DNA from: CAYUPI01 sp964446585
Lineage (GTDB): Bacteria > Verrucomicrobiota > Verrucomicrobiia > Limisphaerales > UBA8199
Assembly (NCBI GenBank): GCA_964446585.1
Contig: CAYUPI010000004.1
Coordinates: 130,909 to 194,908 of the forward strand
Length of the DNA: 64,000 nucleotides
Reading direction: 5' to 3'
Shown here: positions 25,052 to 34,913 of the stretch, piece by piece
Position numbering within the stretch: position 1 is the stretch's first letter
Layout of the letters: each line of letters opens with the position of its first letter
The notes under the pieces: model-generated
What the model saw: only the letters and a program-made list of their open reading frames with translations
What the model was told of the DNA's origin: nothing
Database searches by the model: none
Position numbers and translations under genes: made by a program

Positions 25052-25110
25052 AAAATTCCAAGACCCAAATTCCAAATCCCAAGAAAGCTCCAACTTGCAA
25101 ATCCCAAGCT
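25052..25110 (+). repeat. CCAAATTCCAAATCCCAAG-type tandem repeat
   Basis: The gap between gspE and the gspL-like gene opens with TTCCAAGACCCAAATTCCAA and related units. An ATG at 25095 lies inside it. That makes the longer reading of the next gene doubtful. Confidence 0.6.
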
Positions 25111-25157
25111 CCAGAAACGGACCAAGCGCCCGAGCCAGAGGCGGGAGCCGACGCAGT

Positions 25158-26981
25158 GTGAGTCGCCGGTTTCGGATTTTAGCTTTTGGCCTTTTCCTAA
25201 GCCTGGCCTTCCTCGTTGCCTGCGGCCAGCTTGAGGCGGCTCCCGGCACGACCACGAATTCAGCCCCTGGCGCCTCCAGGACCGTTGTTCGGACGAATGC
25301 CTTTCGTCCTCCGCAGCGGACGCCGGCAAAAACCAATGTCGCCGGAAAGACTCAGGCGGGTAAGGCGACGACCAATGCAGTTCCCGCGATGCAGCAGCTC
25401 CTAAACAAGATCCGAACGCAACCCACGGCTACCTACAAAAGCTTGAGGGCCAGCAAGGCTTTCTGGCCTGTCGTCCTCGGGGTGGCGGCCGGCCTGGTGG
25501 CAGCCGCAGTTTTCCTCTCCAAACTTCTCAAGGCAAAAGCAGGCCAGACGAAAGTCGTAGTCACGGAAATGCAGACGCCGTCACTCGCGGGCCGGCCGGC
25601 AAGAAAGCCCGCGACTATCCACGTCTGCAATGTGTTGCAGGTCGGGGCCGAGGCGCGGTATTTATGGCAGTTCGACGCGCAGAACGTCGGATTTGCATTG
25701 AATCGCCAGCAGACCAGCCTGCCCGGCGAAGCGCTTCCAAAACACCTGATTGGCAAAAGCTGGCGTTCGCTGTTCCAGCGCAAGCTCAATGTAGCGTGGC
25801 TGCCCCCCGAGCAAGTGTTTCTCCGCGTTGTCCACTTGCCACGCAGCGAATTTGGCGAGACGCTGTCCATGGTCGAGTTGCAGTTGGAGAAGCTCTCGCC
25901 GATTCCAGTGACGCAAATAGTTTGGAGCATCCAGGTGCTGTCCCACGCCCAGGAGACATTGCAAACGGTCATCGTAATGATCGTCGCCCGCGACGTCGTC
26001 GAGGAAATCCTGGGCCAACTGGAGGGGCAGGGTTACCTCGCGGACCGGCTGGAACTGCCGCTGCTCGATGAGTTGCAGGCCACAGCCATCACGGCCGATG
26101 GCGCCTGGATTTATCCGCAAGCGCGCAGCGGCCAGAATAACGCCCTGGTCGCCTGGTGGTACGGCGGAGTGCTTCAAAATCTGGATTTGGTGACGCTGCC
26201 GAGCTCTCCGCAGTCGCCGAGTATTCAGGAACAATTGTTGCAGATGGCCTGGGCCGGCGAGATGGACGGCTGGCTCAAGTCGCCTCCGCACTGGCATTTG
26301 GTGGCGGAGGGCAGCACTGCGCTGCAATGGGAACCGGCGCTGCGGGAAGGGTTGGAACAGCCGGTGACCTTGTCGCCGCCGCTTTCGAGCGCTGACCTGG
26401 CGGCGCTTACTGCCCAGCGCGCGGCGCATTCGGACCCACGTGCGAACCTGTTGCCGATTGAATTCTCGACCCGCTACCAACAGCAGTTCATGGACAGGCT
26501 GTGGATGCGCGGTCTGACGGCGGTGCTGGGGCTTTACCTGCTGGGCCTGGCTGTCTATGGGGTTGCCCTGGGAGTCGCGACGTTCCGGACGCGCGCCGTT
26601 GAATATGGTGTGGCGCAAATTGGGACGCAGTACACAAATACGATGCAGCTTAAGGCGCGCTACCAGGTGCTCAAGGATCGGCAGGAACTCAAATACGCGG
26701 CACTCGATTGCTGGAATCATATTGCCCGGTACCTGCCGGAAAGCGCGGTCTTGGAGACGATGAACTTCTCGGATGGAAAAAGGCTGACATTGGACGGGAC
26801 GGCTGCCGCGGACCAACGGAAAGAAGTGTACGACTTCGAGAGCGCGTTACGCTCGGCGGCCTCGACTAATGGCGATCTTATGTTCAATCCCAATGGGGGA
26901 GACCATGTCCAGTACCATGTGCAGCAGGGAAACGTGCGATGGAATTTTAGTCTGGAACTCAAGCGTGTGGAGGTCGAATGA
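25158..26981 (+). CDS. GspL/PilM-like inner-membrane secretion protein
   Basis: The protein has 607 residues from a GTG at 25158, preceded by a GGGAG motif. The ATG at 25095 would add repeat-coded residues. It has an N-terminal hydrophobic signal ('ILAFGLFLSLAFLVACG'), a linker, a membrane segment near residue 105 ('FWPVVLGVAAGLVAAAVF'), a PilM/GspL-like middle domain ('VFLRVVHLPRSEFGETLSM', 'ELQLEKLSPIP'), and a last membrane segment ('VLGLYLLGLAVYGVALGV') before a small C-terminal domain. GspL couples the cytoplasmic ATPase to the membrane platform. The extra N-terminal signal and first membrane segment are unusual for GspL. Confidence 0.75.
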   Translation: MSRRFRILAFGLFLSLAFLVACGQLEAAPGTTTNSAPGASRTVVRTNAFRPPQRTPAKTNVAGKTQAGKATTNAVPAMQQLLNKIRTQPTATYKSLRASKAFWPVVLGVAAGLVAAAVFLSKLLKAKAGQTKVVVTEMQTPSLAGRPARKPATIHVCNVLQVGAEARYLWQFDAQNVGFALNRQQTSLPGEALPKHLIGKSWRSLFQRKLNVAWLPPEQVFLRVVHLPRSEFGETLSMVELQLEKLSPIPVTQIVWSIQVLSHAQETLQTVIVMIVARDVVEEILGQLEGQGYLADRLELPLLDELQATAITADGAWIYPQARSGQNNALVAWWYGGVLQNLDLVTLPSSPQSPSIQEQLLQMAWAGEMDGWLKSPPHWHLVAEGSTALQWEPALREGLEQPVTLSPPLSSADLAALTAQRAAHSDPRANLLPIEFSTRYQQQFMDRLWMRGLTAVLGLYLLGLAVYGVALGVATFRTRAVEYGVAQIGTQYTNTMQLKARYQVLKDRQELKYAALDCWNHIARYLPESAVLETMNFSDGKRLTLDGTAAADQRKEVYDFESALRSAASTNGDLMFNPNGGDHVQYHVQQGNVRWNFSLELKRVEVE

Positions 26982-27628
26982 AGGGTTATTGGGAAAACCT
27001 GCGTCCTTTTGAGAAGCGCGTGTTTGTCGGTGTGACCACCGGCCTTTTTGTTCTCGTCAACATTTTGGTCGTGTTCCCGCACTTCGGCGACTGGGACAAG
27101 ATGAAGTATCGAATGGCCGGTGCCCAACGGACCCTGGCGACACGCGACGCGGAGATCAAGCAGAAGCCTCGCTATGAAACGGAACTAAAAAAACTGGAAA
27201 AGGAAGGCTTGGACGTTCCCGCGGAGGAGCAAGCTTTGCAATTCTCGCGCACTGTTTCCGACGAGATGGTCAGGTGCGGAGTCACTCCGTTGTCTGCCGG
27301 AAGAATTCAGACGCGCACCAACCAGTTTTTTTTGGAACTGTCGCAGACGATCACCGTTCAGGCCGGCGAACAGCAACTCGTCGATTTTTTGTTCAATCTC
27401 GGTTCGGGGAATTCGTTGATCCGAGTTCGCGATTTGTCGTTGCACCCAGACGCGCAGACACGCCAACAACTTGCCGCCACAGTGAAGCTGGTTGCCTCCT
27501 ATCAGAAGAACCCGACAGCTAGGGTAGCTTCGCCATCACGGACGGCCTCGGTAAGGCCTGCTCCAAGTCCGGCGCCTGTTAGTGCGTTTAGTCCACCAAA
27601 TCAACCCGGAAAGACATCTGCCAAATGA
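26978..27628 (+). CDS. GspM/PilO-like inner-membrane protein
   Basis: This 216-residue protein has one membrane segment near the N-terminus ('VFVGVTTGLFVLVNILVVF'), a helical coiled-coil part, then a ferredoxin-like domain ('FFLELSQTITVQAGEQQLVD'). A Pro/Ser-rich tail closes it. This is the layout of GspM/PilO, the partner of GspL. Its ATG overlaps the gspL-like stop (ATGA), and its own stop overlaps the gspD start the same way, so translation is coupled. Confidence 0.78.
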   Translation: MKGYWENLRPFEKRVFVGVTTGLFVLVNILVVFPHFGDWDKMKYRMAGAQRTLATRDAEIKQKPRYETELKKLEKEGLDVPAEEQALQFSRTVSDEMVRCGVTPLSAGRIQTRTNQFFLELSQTITVQAGEQQLVDFLFNLGSGNSLIRVRDLSLHPDAQTRQQLAATVKLVASYQKNPTARVASPSRTASVRPAPSPAPVSAFSPPNQPGKTSAK

Positions 27629-30156
27629 CTTCAAAAACGACCCTCCTTGCTTTGCTCCTGACCGGCTCCGGTTTGCTTGCTCAAATTCCGCCACCGCCCG
27701 GGGACACTGCTGGAACCAACCGGGACGAAATCCTGCGCCAGGCCCTTCGCCAGGCAATCGAGGCCAGGACGAACCCGGCCACGGCCAGTACTGCTCCAGT
27801 CGCCGTGCCGAAAGTGATCCTGACGGATTCGCCTGTTCCGTCGCTTCGGGCAGGACCAACCGACGCTGCGGCCGCGGGGACCAACCGCATCTTAGTTCCC
27901 AGCGATACAGCCGTACTTCAGCCACCAGCGACCAACCCTATCGCCGTGTCTTCGAATCCACCCGTAGTGGTTCCCAACCCCGAGCCTAAAGTTACGCCGA
28001 CAGATTCGCCTGCTCCGGCGGTGCAGGCAGCGACAACCAACCCTGCAACCGCGGCGACCAATCGAATCATCATTCCCACCAATACTGTTGGAGGTCCGCC
28101 ATCACCGATCTACCGCATCGCCGTGCCGGCCAATCCGGCGGGAAGCAACGTCGCGCCCGTCAACAGCCTCGCGGCTTCCGGCAACCCGGCCGCAATACCA
28201 GCTCCTGCTTCCGTGCCGGCGACAGCCTCCGTCCAGCCCGGGAAAACGCCGGCGGTCGAGCCGGGATCTGCTGCGGCGACCAACGCGCCCGCTGCAGTGG
28301 AGGAAACGACGCCTCCCGGCATGATCAACTTCCGCGCGGTGGATCTCAATGATGTGCTCACGCTTTATTCGGAGCTGGTGAACCGGACGATTCTTCGGCC
28401 AACCACCCTCCCGGCTGTTCTCATCACGCTAAAGAACCAGACCCTGCTCACCAAACATGAGGCGATCCAGGCCCTGGACGCCGTGTTGGCGCTCAATGGT
28501 ATTTCGATTGTTCCCATGGGTGAAAAATTCGTCAAAGTAGTGCCATCTGCTCAAGCGAATCAGACCGGCGCGGCATTGCACGAGGAGAAAGCGAAGGATC
28601 TCCCTGAACTCGGGTCCTACGTCACTCACATCGTCCAATTGAGATACGTCAAACCCAGCGAGTTAATGACAGTCCTGACGCCGTTCGCCAGCCAGATTCC
28701 GAATCCGATTCTACCGATTGACGGCAGCGCGATTCTCGTGCTGCGCGACAATACTGAAAACGTCAAACGCATGTTGGAGATGGTGGAAAAGATCGATGTG
28801 GCGGTGCCGGCGGAGTTCATTTCTGAAGTCATTCCGATCAAATACGCGCTGGCTTCGGACATCGCCAGCGCCTTGAACAGCCTGAGCGCCGGGGGTGGCG
28901 GCACAACGGTTGGGGCAGGCGCCGGTGGGGGAACGGCGCGTGGCGGGACCGGGCGCTTTGGAGGTGGTTTCGGCGCCCAACGCACGGTGGGTGGGGTAGG
29001 TGGCGTGGGTGGGGCATATCCGGGCGCGCTCAACACGCCCGGAATTCAACAGCAAGCCCCGGGCGCCGTGGGCACAACCCCCGGAACCGGAGGCACGTTC
29101 AGTGACCGCCTTCGGTCGATTATTCAGCGCGCCAGCGGCCCAGGCGAAATTCAAGTGATCGGGACGATGAAAATCATTGCGGATGAACGAACCAACTCGT
29201 TGCTGGTCTTTGCCGGCCGGCAGGACATGGACACGATCAAAAAGATCATTTCACAACTCGACGTGGTGCTGGCTCAGGTCCTGATCGAGGCAGTCATTAT
29301 TGAGGTCACGTTGGGGCCAGACAGCAAGGACTTTGGGTTCAGCTATTTGCAGCACCCCCAGACCGTCGGAAAGTGGACGGGAGTCGGCTCGGCTGGCGCA
29401 GGACAATTTCTGACTCCAGGAAGCTTCGCCGGGGCCGTCGGGACCAACGCCGCCAGCGGCCTGGCCGGCGGGTTCAACTACCTGTTCAGCTACGGTCAGG
29501 ACCTCGATGTGACAATCACCGCCATCGAAAGCTCCAGCCGCGCCAAGATCCTGCAGCGGCCGCGCATCCAGACTTCGCACGCCGTCCAGGCGCAATTGTT
29601 CGTCGGTGAATCACGGCCTTACCCGCAAGGGAGCTATTACGGTGGAGGCTCCTTTGGCGGATATTCCACGATCCAGCAACTACAGATCGGTGTGACGCTG
29701 GACGTGACGCCGCTGATCAATCCGGACGGCCTGGTGGTGATGGACATCCATCAAACGATTGAGAACTACGCAGGGTTCACGGAGATCACCGGTGTTGGAC
29801 AGGTGCCGAACACGACGCGGAAGGAAGCCGCGGCGAAGGTCGCGGTGCGCGATCGCGATACGATCATGCTGGGCGGTCTGATTGAGACTGACAAATCCAA
29901 GAGCGGCTCGGGCGTTCCCTTCCTGATGGATATTCCACTGTTGGGCTACTTGTTCCGCAGCACTTCGACGTCCGAAACCCGAAAGGAGCTGATTGTCCTC
30001 ATCCGCCCGACTGTGCTGCCGACGCCAGAAATTGCGGCCCTCACCGCCAAAGCGGAGAAAGATCGAATGCCCGGAGTGAGCCGTGCCGAGAAAGAGATTC
30101 TGGCCGAAGAAGCGGCGCGCCTCAAGCAGGCGGATAAACAACTCAAGGGACCCTAA
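27625..30156 (+). CDS. gspD: Type II secretion secretin (outer-membrane channel)
   Basis: This 843-residue protein has a signal peptide ('TLLALLLTGSGLLAQ'), then a ~200-residue Pro/Ala/Thr/Asn-rich linker. Secretin N-domains start near residue 230 ('MINFRAVDLNDVLTLYSEL'; 'VTHIVQLRYVKPSELMTVL'; 'ISEVIPIKYALASDIASAL' interrupted by a Gly-rich loop). The C-terminal secretin barrel ends in 'DRDTIMLGGLIETDKSKSG', 'VPFLMDIPLLGYLF' and 'ELIVLIRPTVLPTP'. It forms the outer-membrane gate. The long low-complexity linker after the signal is atypical and may span the periplasm or wall. Confidence 0.92.
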   Translation: MTSKTTLLALLLTGSGLLAQIPPPPGDTAGTNRDEILRQALRQAIEARTNPATASTAPVAVPKVILTDSPVPSLRAGPTDAAAAGTNRILVPSDTAVLQPPATNPIAVSSNPPVVVPNPEPKVTPTDSPAPAVQAATTNPATAATNRIIIPTNTVGGPPSPIYRIAVPANPAGSNVAPVNSLAASGNPAAIPAPASVPATASVQPGKTPAVEPGSAAATNAPAAVEETTPPGMINFRAVDLNDVLTLYSELVNRTILRPTTLPAVLITLKNQTLLTKHEAIQALDAVLALNGISIVPMGEKFVKVVPSAQANQTGAALHEEKAKDLPELGSYVTHIVQLRYVKPSELMTVLTPFASQIPNPILPIDGSAILVLRDNTENVKRMLEMVEKIDVAVPAEFISEVIPIKYALASDIASALNSLSAGGGGTTVGAGAGGGTARGGTGRFGGGFGAQRTVGGVGGVGGAYPGALNTPGIQQQAPGAVGTTPGTGGTFSDRLRSIIQRASGPGEIQVIGTMKIIADERTNSLLVFAGRQDMDTIKKIISQLDVVLAQVLIEAVIIEVTLGPDSKDFGFSYLQHPQTVGKWTGVGSAGAGQFLTPGSFAGAVGTNAASGLAGGFNYLFSYGQDLDVTITAIESSSRAKILQRPRIQTSHAVQAQLFVGESRPYPQGSYYGGGSFGGYSTIQQLQIGVTLDVTPLINPDGLVVMDIHQTIENYAGFTEITGVGQVPNTTRKEAAAKVAVRDRDTIMLGGLIETDKSKSGSGVPFLMDIPLLGYLFRSTSTSETRKELIVLIRPTVLPTPEIAALTAKAEKDRMPGVSRAEKEILAEEAARLKQADKQLKGP

Positions 30157-30168
30157 GCGTCCAGCACA

Positions 30169-33100
30169 ATGGCAAACTGGAACCAAGCACCGCCGGTGCC
30201 AGGGCGCTCGCGCCGCCAACGCGTTCGTCCCACCGCAACCTTGGCTCTGAAACTCCTTGCGTTGGGTACGCTGCTGCTTTGCTCGCTGTCGGCTCACGGT
30301 CAGGTATCCGGTCCTTTGGTGATAAACCCGATCGGCGACACCAACGTCATGCCGGGGACGACCATCACGATCATCACTTCGGTCACTAACACCGACGTGA
30401 GCGTTAATGAGTTGCTCTGGAGTCTGGCGAACCCACCCTCGGGCGCCAGCATTACCAACGGTTCTACGCCGACCACGGGTCTTTTCACGTGGACGCCTTC
30501 GGCGTCGCAGGCCCCGAGCACGAACACGATTAACGTGCAAGTCCAGGACAGATTTAATCTGACGAACCACACTTCAGCGAGTTTCCGGGTGAACGTCTTT
30601 ACCAACACCGCTCCGACGCCTCCTTTCCTGGCGCCGATCAACGATGTGACGATTGTGGCGGGCCAATCGTTCACAAATACCAACAGTGCCCACACCACTG
30701 ACGGAACCACCAATGCGCTCCTCTGGTCGCTCGAACCGGGCGCGCCTGACGGCGCGAGCATCGGCACGAACACCGGTATATTCTCCTGGAAGCCCACCGC
30801 GCAGCAAGCCGACAACTATACGATTGGGGTCACTGTCACGGAGCAAAGCTCTCCGCCGCTGAGCAGCACCGAAGAATTTAACATTAATGTCATTCTCACC
30901 AATAATTGCAGTGGTTTTGATGATTTCGTGGCTGCGGTAGAGCAGGGGGGCGTCGTGCCGCTGCCGGATTGTCCGACCATCGTCTTGTCGAACACGTTGA
31001 TAATTGCGAATGATGTCACGCTCGACGCCGGCTCGGCGAAAGTTTTGATTACCGGCAATAACCTGATCCGCCTCTTCACGGTATTGGCGCCCGCCACCCT
31101 GACTTTGAATCATTTGACGCTGTCCGGCGGGATGAGCACTAATGGCGGCGCGATTTACGTCCAGCAAGGTGCCGTGGCTTTACTCTCCAACTGCATTTTC
31201 AGCGGCAACTCGGCTGTTGGCAGCAACGGTGTTGCCGGCGCCAAAGGAGCCGACACATCCGGCACCGGCGGAAACGGCACCAGCGGCACCGGCGGCGGTG
31301 CGGCTGAGGGTGGCGCGATCTACAATGCGGGAGCACTCACACTTTCGGCCTGCCAATTCCTGACGAACCAGGCGACAGGAGGGACTGGCGGTGCTGGCGG
31401 CAATGGTGGCAATGGCCGGTACCAAGGTGGCAATGGCGGCAATGGCGGCAGCGGCGGCCATGCGCGGGGCGGGGCCGTTTTCAATATTGGCACCAACAAT
31501 GTCACAATCGATTCCTGCACCTTCACGGGAAATTCAGCCGCCAGCGGCAGCGGCGCCTCGGGCGGCACCGACGGGACCGGTGGCACGCGTTCGGGCTTGC
31601 CCGGAATCGGCGGCGCGGCCGGGGTGACCTCCGGCGCTGGCGTGTGCAGCACGGGGGACATAACCCTAACCAGTTGCACGTTCTCGCAAAATTCCGCCAC
31701 GGGGGGAGACAGCGCTGCCGGCGGAACTCAAGTCAACGGCAACGGCAGCAATGGGCCACGGGGTGGAGATGGATTGGGCGGTGGTGTCTTCGGTGCGGCT
31801 ATTGGCGCAGTGACCAACTGCACATTCTTCGGCAACAGCGTCACAGGTGGCAAGGGTGGCAATGGAGGCGCGGGCAACTATAACGCTGGCAACGGAGGCA
31901 ACGGAGGCAACGGCCTTGGGGGTGCGTTCTATGGCTCGGCCGGCACAAATTATATCGTGAACTGCACGATCGCACAAAACCAGGCCGTCGGAGGCACAAA
32001 CGGCGTCGCCGGGACTGGTCCTTTCAGAGGAACTGACGGCAGCCCGGGATTAGCTCGCGGCGCGGGCGTCTATCGCGCCGCAGGGACTTTCATCCTGAAG
32101 AATACCATTTTGGTCACTAATGCGCCCGGCACCAATGCCTACGGCACAATCACCGATGCCGGCAATAATCTTAGTTCGGACGCAAGTTTGGCGGGCAGCA
32201 GCCGAAAGAACGTCGATCCCAGAACATCGCCGTTGTCCGGCGACCCTCCACAGACCATGGCCTTGCTTCACGACAGTCCGGCGGTTGACGCAGCGGACGA
32301 TTTAGCCGCGCCCGACGTGGATGAGCGCGGCACTAGACGGCCGGTTGGCCCGCACAGCGACATTGGCGCTTATGAGTACCCTACGCAGCTTGCTCCTGCC
32401 ATTATTTCTCCGCCGAGCAGCCAGACGGTTATGGTCGGTAGCAATGCGACGTTCGTGGTTTCGGCTACTGGCGATCCGCCGCTGGCCTATCGGTGGCAAT
32501 TCAAGGGCACCAACATTGCCGGAGCTACCAGGACGACCTTCACGGTAACGAATGCGCAGCCTACCAACGCCGGCGATTACACCGTATCCGTGTCCAACCA
32601 CGTATCCGTCGTTGTCAGTCCCGCAGCTACGCTCACAGTCTGCGTGCCAGTCACCATCAGCGGCCATGTAATGGATGGTACGAATGGTCTGAGCGGAGTG
32701 ACCGTCACCGCCGGGGCCAATTCAGCCCTGACGGACACAAACGGCGCTTACACTATCTCGGGAATTTGCCCCGGTGATTACTTCGTCTTCGCTTCGCTCA
32801 GCGGCTACGAGTTCAGCCCGGCGCAGGAAGTGATCACACCACCAGGCGCTTCGAATGTCAATTTCACGGTTAAGCAGCCAGTGTACACGATCAGCGGCCG
32901 CGTGGTGGCCGGGACCAACGGTGTGAGCGGCGTCCGCATTTTCGGCGGCCAAACGACTGACGCCAATGGCTATTTTACCCTCTCCTTGCCGGCGGGCACG
33001 AACACACTGACTCCGCTGAAGCCAGGCTTCAACTACACCTTTCAACCCCCCAACCGTATCGTCGTGGTGCCTCCGAGCGCTACCAACCAGGATTTCATTG

Positions 33101-33303
33101 CTGGTTGGCGGATCGCATCTCTCGTGCGCCTGGCTGATGGCACCATCCAGTTTCAAGTGATCGGGACGGGAACCATCCGCGTCGAAGCCTCCAGCAACCT
33201 CGTCAACTGGGTGACTCTTTCCAACCACGTCGCACCCTACACGTTCATCGACCACACAGCCGGCTCGGTGCCACAGCGATTTTATCGCGCAGCGCAGCCG
33301 TGA
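30169..33303 (+). CDS. Secreted Gly-rich beta-helix/Ig surface protein, likely T2SS client
   Basis: This 1,044-residue protein has a signal peptide ('LALKLLALGTLLLCSLSAHG'). Two putative-Ig (He_PIG-like) domains follow (~45-245, 'VNELLWSLANPPSGASI' and 'TNALLWSLEPGAPDGASI'). Next come a right-handed beta-helix with long Gly/Asn/Ser-rich loops (~320-660, 'GGNGGNGGSGGHARGG') and an Ig-like domain ('GDYTVSVSNHV'). Two carboxypeptidase-regulatory-like domains ('ISGHVMDGTNGLSGVTV', 'ISGRVVAGTNGVSGVRI') precede a C-terminal 'SNLVNW' module. It follows gspD by 12 bp, so it may be the machine's substrate. Ligand or activity is unknown. Confidence 0.8.
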   Translation: MANWNQAPPVPGRSRRQRVRPTATLALKLLALGTLLLCSLSAHGQVSGPLVINPIGDTNVMPGTTITIITSVTNTDVSVNELLWSLANPPSGASITNGSTPTTGLFTWTPSASQAPSTNTINVQVQDRFNLTNHTSASFRVNVFTNTAPTPPFLAPINDVTIVAGQSFTNTNSAHTTDGTTNALLWSLEPGAPDGASIGTNTGIFSWKPTAQQADNYTIGVTVTEQSSPPLSSTEEFNINVILTNNCSGFDDFVAAVEQGGVVPLPDCPTIVLSNTLIIANDVTLDAGSAKVLITGNNLIRLFTVLAPATLTLNHLTLSGGMSTNGGAIYVQQGAVALLSNCIFSGNSAVGSNGVAGAKGADTSGTGGNGTSGTGGGAAEGGAIYNAGALTLSACQFLTNQATGGTGGAGGNGGNGRYQGGNGGNGGSGGHARGGAVFNIGTNNVTIDSCTFTGNSAASGSGASGGTDGTGGTRSGLPGIGGAAGVTSGAGVCSTGDITLTSCTFSQNSATGGDSAAGGTQVNGNGSNGPRGGDGLGGGVFGAAIGAVTNCTFFGNSVTGGKGGNGGAGNYNAGNGGNGGNGLGGAFYGSAGTNYIVNCTIAQNQAVGGTNGVAGTGPFRGTDGSPGLARGAGVYRAAGTFILKNTILVTNAPGTNAYGTITDAGNNLSSDASLAGSSRKNVDPRTSPLSGDPPQTMALLHDSPAVDAADDLAAPDVDERGTRRPVGPHSDIGAYEYPTQLAPAIISPPSSQTVMVGSNATFVVSATGDPPLAYRWQFKGTNIAGATRTTFTVTNAQPTNAGDYTVSVSNHVSVVVSPAATLTVCVPVTISGHVMDGTNGLSGVTVTAGANSALTDTNGAYTISGICPGDYFVFASLSGYEFSPAQEVITPPGASNVNFTVKQPVYTISGRVVAGTNGVSGVRIFGGQTTDANGYFTLSLPAGTNTLTPLKPGFNYTFQPPNRIVVVPPSATNQDFIAGWRIASLVRLADGTIQFQVIGTGTIRVEASSNLVNWVTLSNHVAPYTFIDHTAGSVPQRFYRAAQP

Positions 33304-33311
33304 TTTTGGGT

Positions 33312-34337
33312 CTAATAAGCCGCTTGAGCGCCTCTGATCGACCTCTTCTTCATCCAGGGCATTAAACTGCGCAGCCGGGCGCCGACTTTTTCGATTGGAT
33401 GCTGCTGGCCCTTCTTGAGCAGCGCGTTGTATTTTTTGTAGCCGCCCTGGTATTCGGAGATCCAGCCCTTGGCGAATTTGCCGGACTGGATGCCTTTGAG
33501 AGCCGCTTTCATTCGCTTCTTGACACCCGCATCAATGATTTTAGGTCCCATCGTCACATCGCCCCATTTGGCGGTTTCGGAAACCGAGAAGCGCATGCCG
33601 CTGATGCCCGCCTCATTGATCAAATCCACAATGAGCTTGAGTTCGTGCAGGCACTCGAAGTAGGCCATCTCCGGTTGATACCCAGCTTCGATCAGGGTCT
33701 CGTACCCGGCCATTATTAGCGCGGTCGCGCCGCCGCATAAAACCGTTTGTTCGCCAAACAAATCGGTTTCGGTTTCCTCCCGGAAGGTCGTTTCCAGCAC
33801 GCCCGCGCGCGTTGCGCCGATGCCCTTGGCCCAGGCCAGCGCAACTTGCCTGGCCCGCCCGCTCGGATTCTGGTAAACGCCGATCAGGGCAGGCACCCCC
33901 TTGCCTTCCAGGTACTGCCGCCGCAAGATGTGGCCCGGCCCTTTGGGCGCAACCAGAATCACATCCACTGATTTAGGCGGGACCACGGTCCTAAAATGAA
34001 TGGCAAAGCCGTGAGAAAAGAGCAGCGTCTTGCCCTTGCTCAAATTCGGCGCAATGTCCCGCACATACACAGCCGGCTGCTTGGTGTCCGGCAGCCCGAC
34101 GAAGATCACTTCGGCCCGCCGCACGGCCTCGGCTGTTGAAACCACGCCGAAGCCCTTTTCCTTAGCAACAGGAATGGATTTGCTGCCCTGATAGAGGCCG
34201 ATAATCACTTTCATCCCGCTGTCCCTGAGGTTCAGCGCGTGGGCGTGCCCTTGTGAGCCGAAACCGAGCACAGCCAGGGTTTTGTTCCGCAGCAGTCCAA
34301 TATTCGCATCTTTGTCGCTATAAACTTTTGCCGGCAT
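33312..34337 (-). CDS. ilvC: Ketol-acid reductoisomerase
   Basis: This 341-residue protein is class I KARI in length. The NADP site is 'AVLGFGSQGHAHALNLRDSG' (~24), followed by 'HGFAIHF' and 'VAPKGPGHILRRQYLEGKG'. The catalytic C-terminal knotted domain has 'TTFREETETDLFGEQTVLCGG' and 'SETAKWGD'. It converts acetolactate or acetohydroxybutyrate to dihydroxyacids in branched-chain amino acid synthesis. It lies downstream of ilvN on the same strand and is convergent with the beta-helix gene, 8 bp apart. Confidence 0.97.
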   Translation of the reverse strand: MPAKVYSDKDANIGLLRNKTLAVLGFGSQGHAHALNLRDSGMKVIIGLYQGSKSIPVAKEKGFGVVSTAEAVRRAEVIFVGLPDTKQPAVYVRDIAPNLSKGKTLLFSHGFAIHFRTVVPPKSVDVILVAPKGPGHILRRQYLEGKGVPALIGVYQNPSGRARQVALAWAKGIGATRAGVLETTFREETETDLFGEQTVLCGGATALIMAGYETLIEAGYQPEMAYFECLHELKLIVDLINEAGISGMRFSVSETAKWGDVTMGPKIIDAGVKKRMKAALKGIQSGKFAKGWISEYQGGYKKYNALLKKGQQHPIEKVGARLRSLMPWMKKRSIRGAQAAY

Positions 34338-34387
34338 TTGCTTTGGTTGTGAGTTGAGAGTTGGGAGTTGAGACTGCTGAACAGGGG

Positions 34388-34861
34388 TTATTTGCGAGCC
34401 ATCGCCACGCGGCCCGTGCGAGTCAAATCCAATACTCCGAATGTTTTCATCAGGCTCAGGAATTTCTCCACTTTGCTTTCGTCGCCCGTGACCTCGATCG
34501 TAAGGCTTTTGGGTTGCACATCGACAATTTTCGAACGGAAGATGTCGGTAATTTGCATGACTTCAGCGCGGGTCTTGGAATCGATGGTGACCTTCACCAA
34601 CACTAACTCTCGATCAACGTATTCACCATCGCGAAAGTCCTGGACCTTGATGACATCAGCCAGTTTGTTCAGTTGTTTGACGATTTGTTCGAGCGTGGCA
34701 TCGTCCCCGCGCGTGACGATAGTCATGCGCGAGGCTGTGGGGTCGGCGGTGGGCGCCACGTTGAGCGAATCAATGTTATAGCCCCGGCCGCTGAACAATC
34801 CGGCCACGCGCGTCAACACGCCGAATTTATTTTCCACCAAAACCGAGATGGTATGCCGCAT
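34388..34861 (-). CDS. ilvN: Acetolactate synthase small (regulatory) subunit
   Basis: This 157-residue protein has an N-terminal ACT domain ('HTISVLVENKFGVLTRVAGLFSGRGYNIDS') and the C-terminal ALS small-subunit domain ('RELVLVKVTIDSKTRAEV'). It gives valine feedback control of the catalytic subunit, which is not in this window. ilvC follows after ~50 bp. Confidence 0.96.
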   Translation of the reverse strand: MRHTISVLVENKFGVLTRVAGLFSGRGYNIDSLNVAPTADPTASRMTIVTRGDDATLEQIVKQLNKLADVIKVQDFRDGEYVDRELVLVKVTIDSKTRAEVMQITDIFRSKIVDVQPKSLTIEVTGDESKVEKFLSLMKTFGVLDLTRTGRVAMARK

Positions 34862-34913
34862 AAGACCCCGAGCCCAGTCGAGGCGCGCAAGATTACGCTC
34901 GCCCTGGGGCTGG

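Noticed and set aside
25095..25157. ATG at 25095 as the start of the gspL-like gene
   Set aside because: It lies in a CCAAATCC-type repeat. The GTG at 25158 has a GGGAG motif at good spacing and directly precedes the hydrophobic signal.
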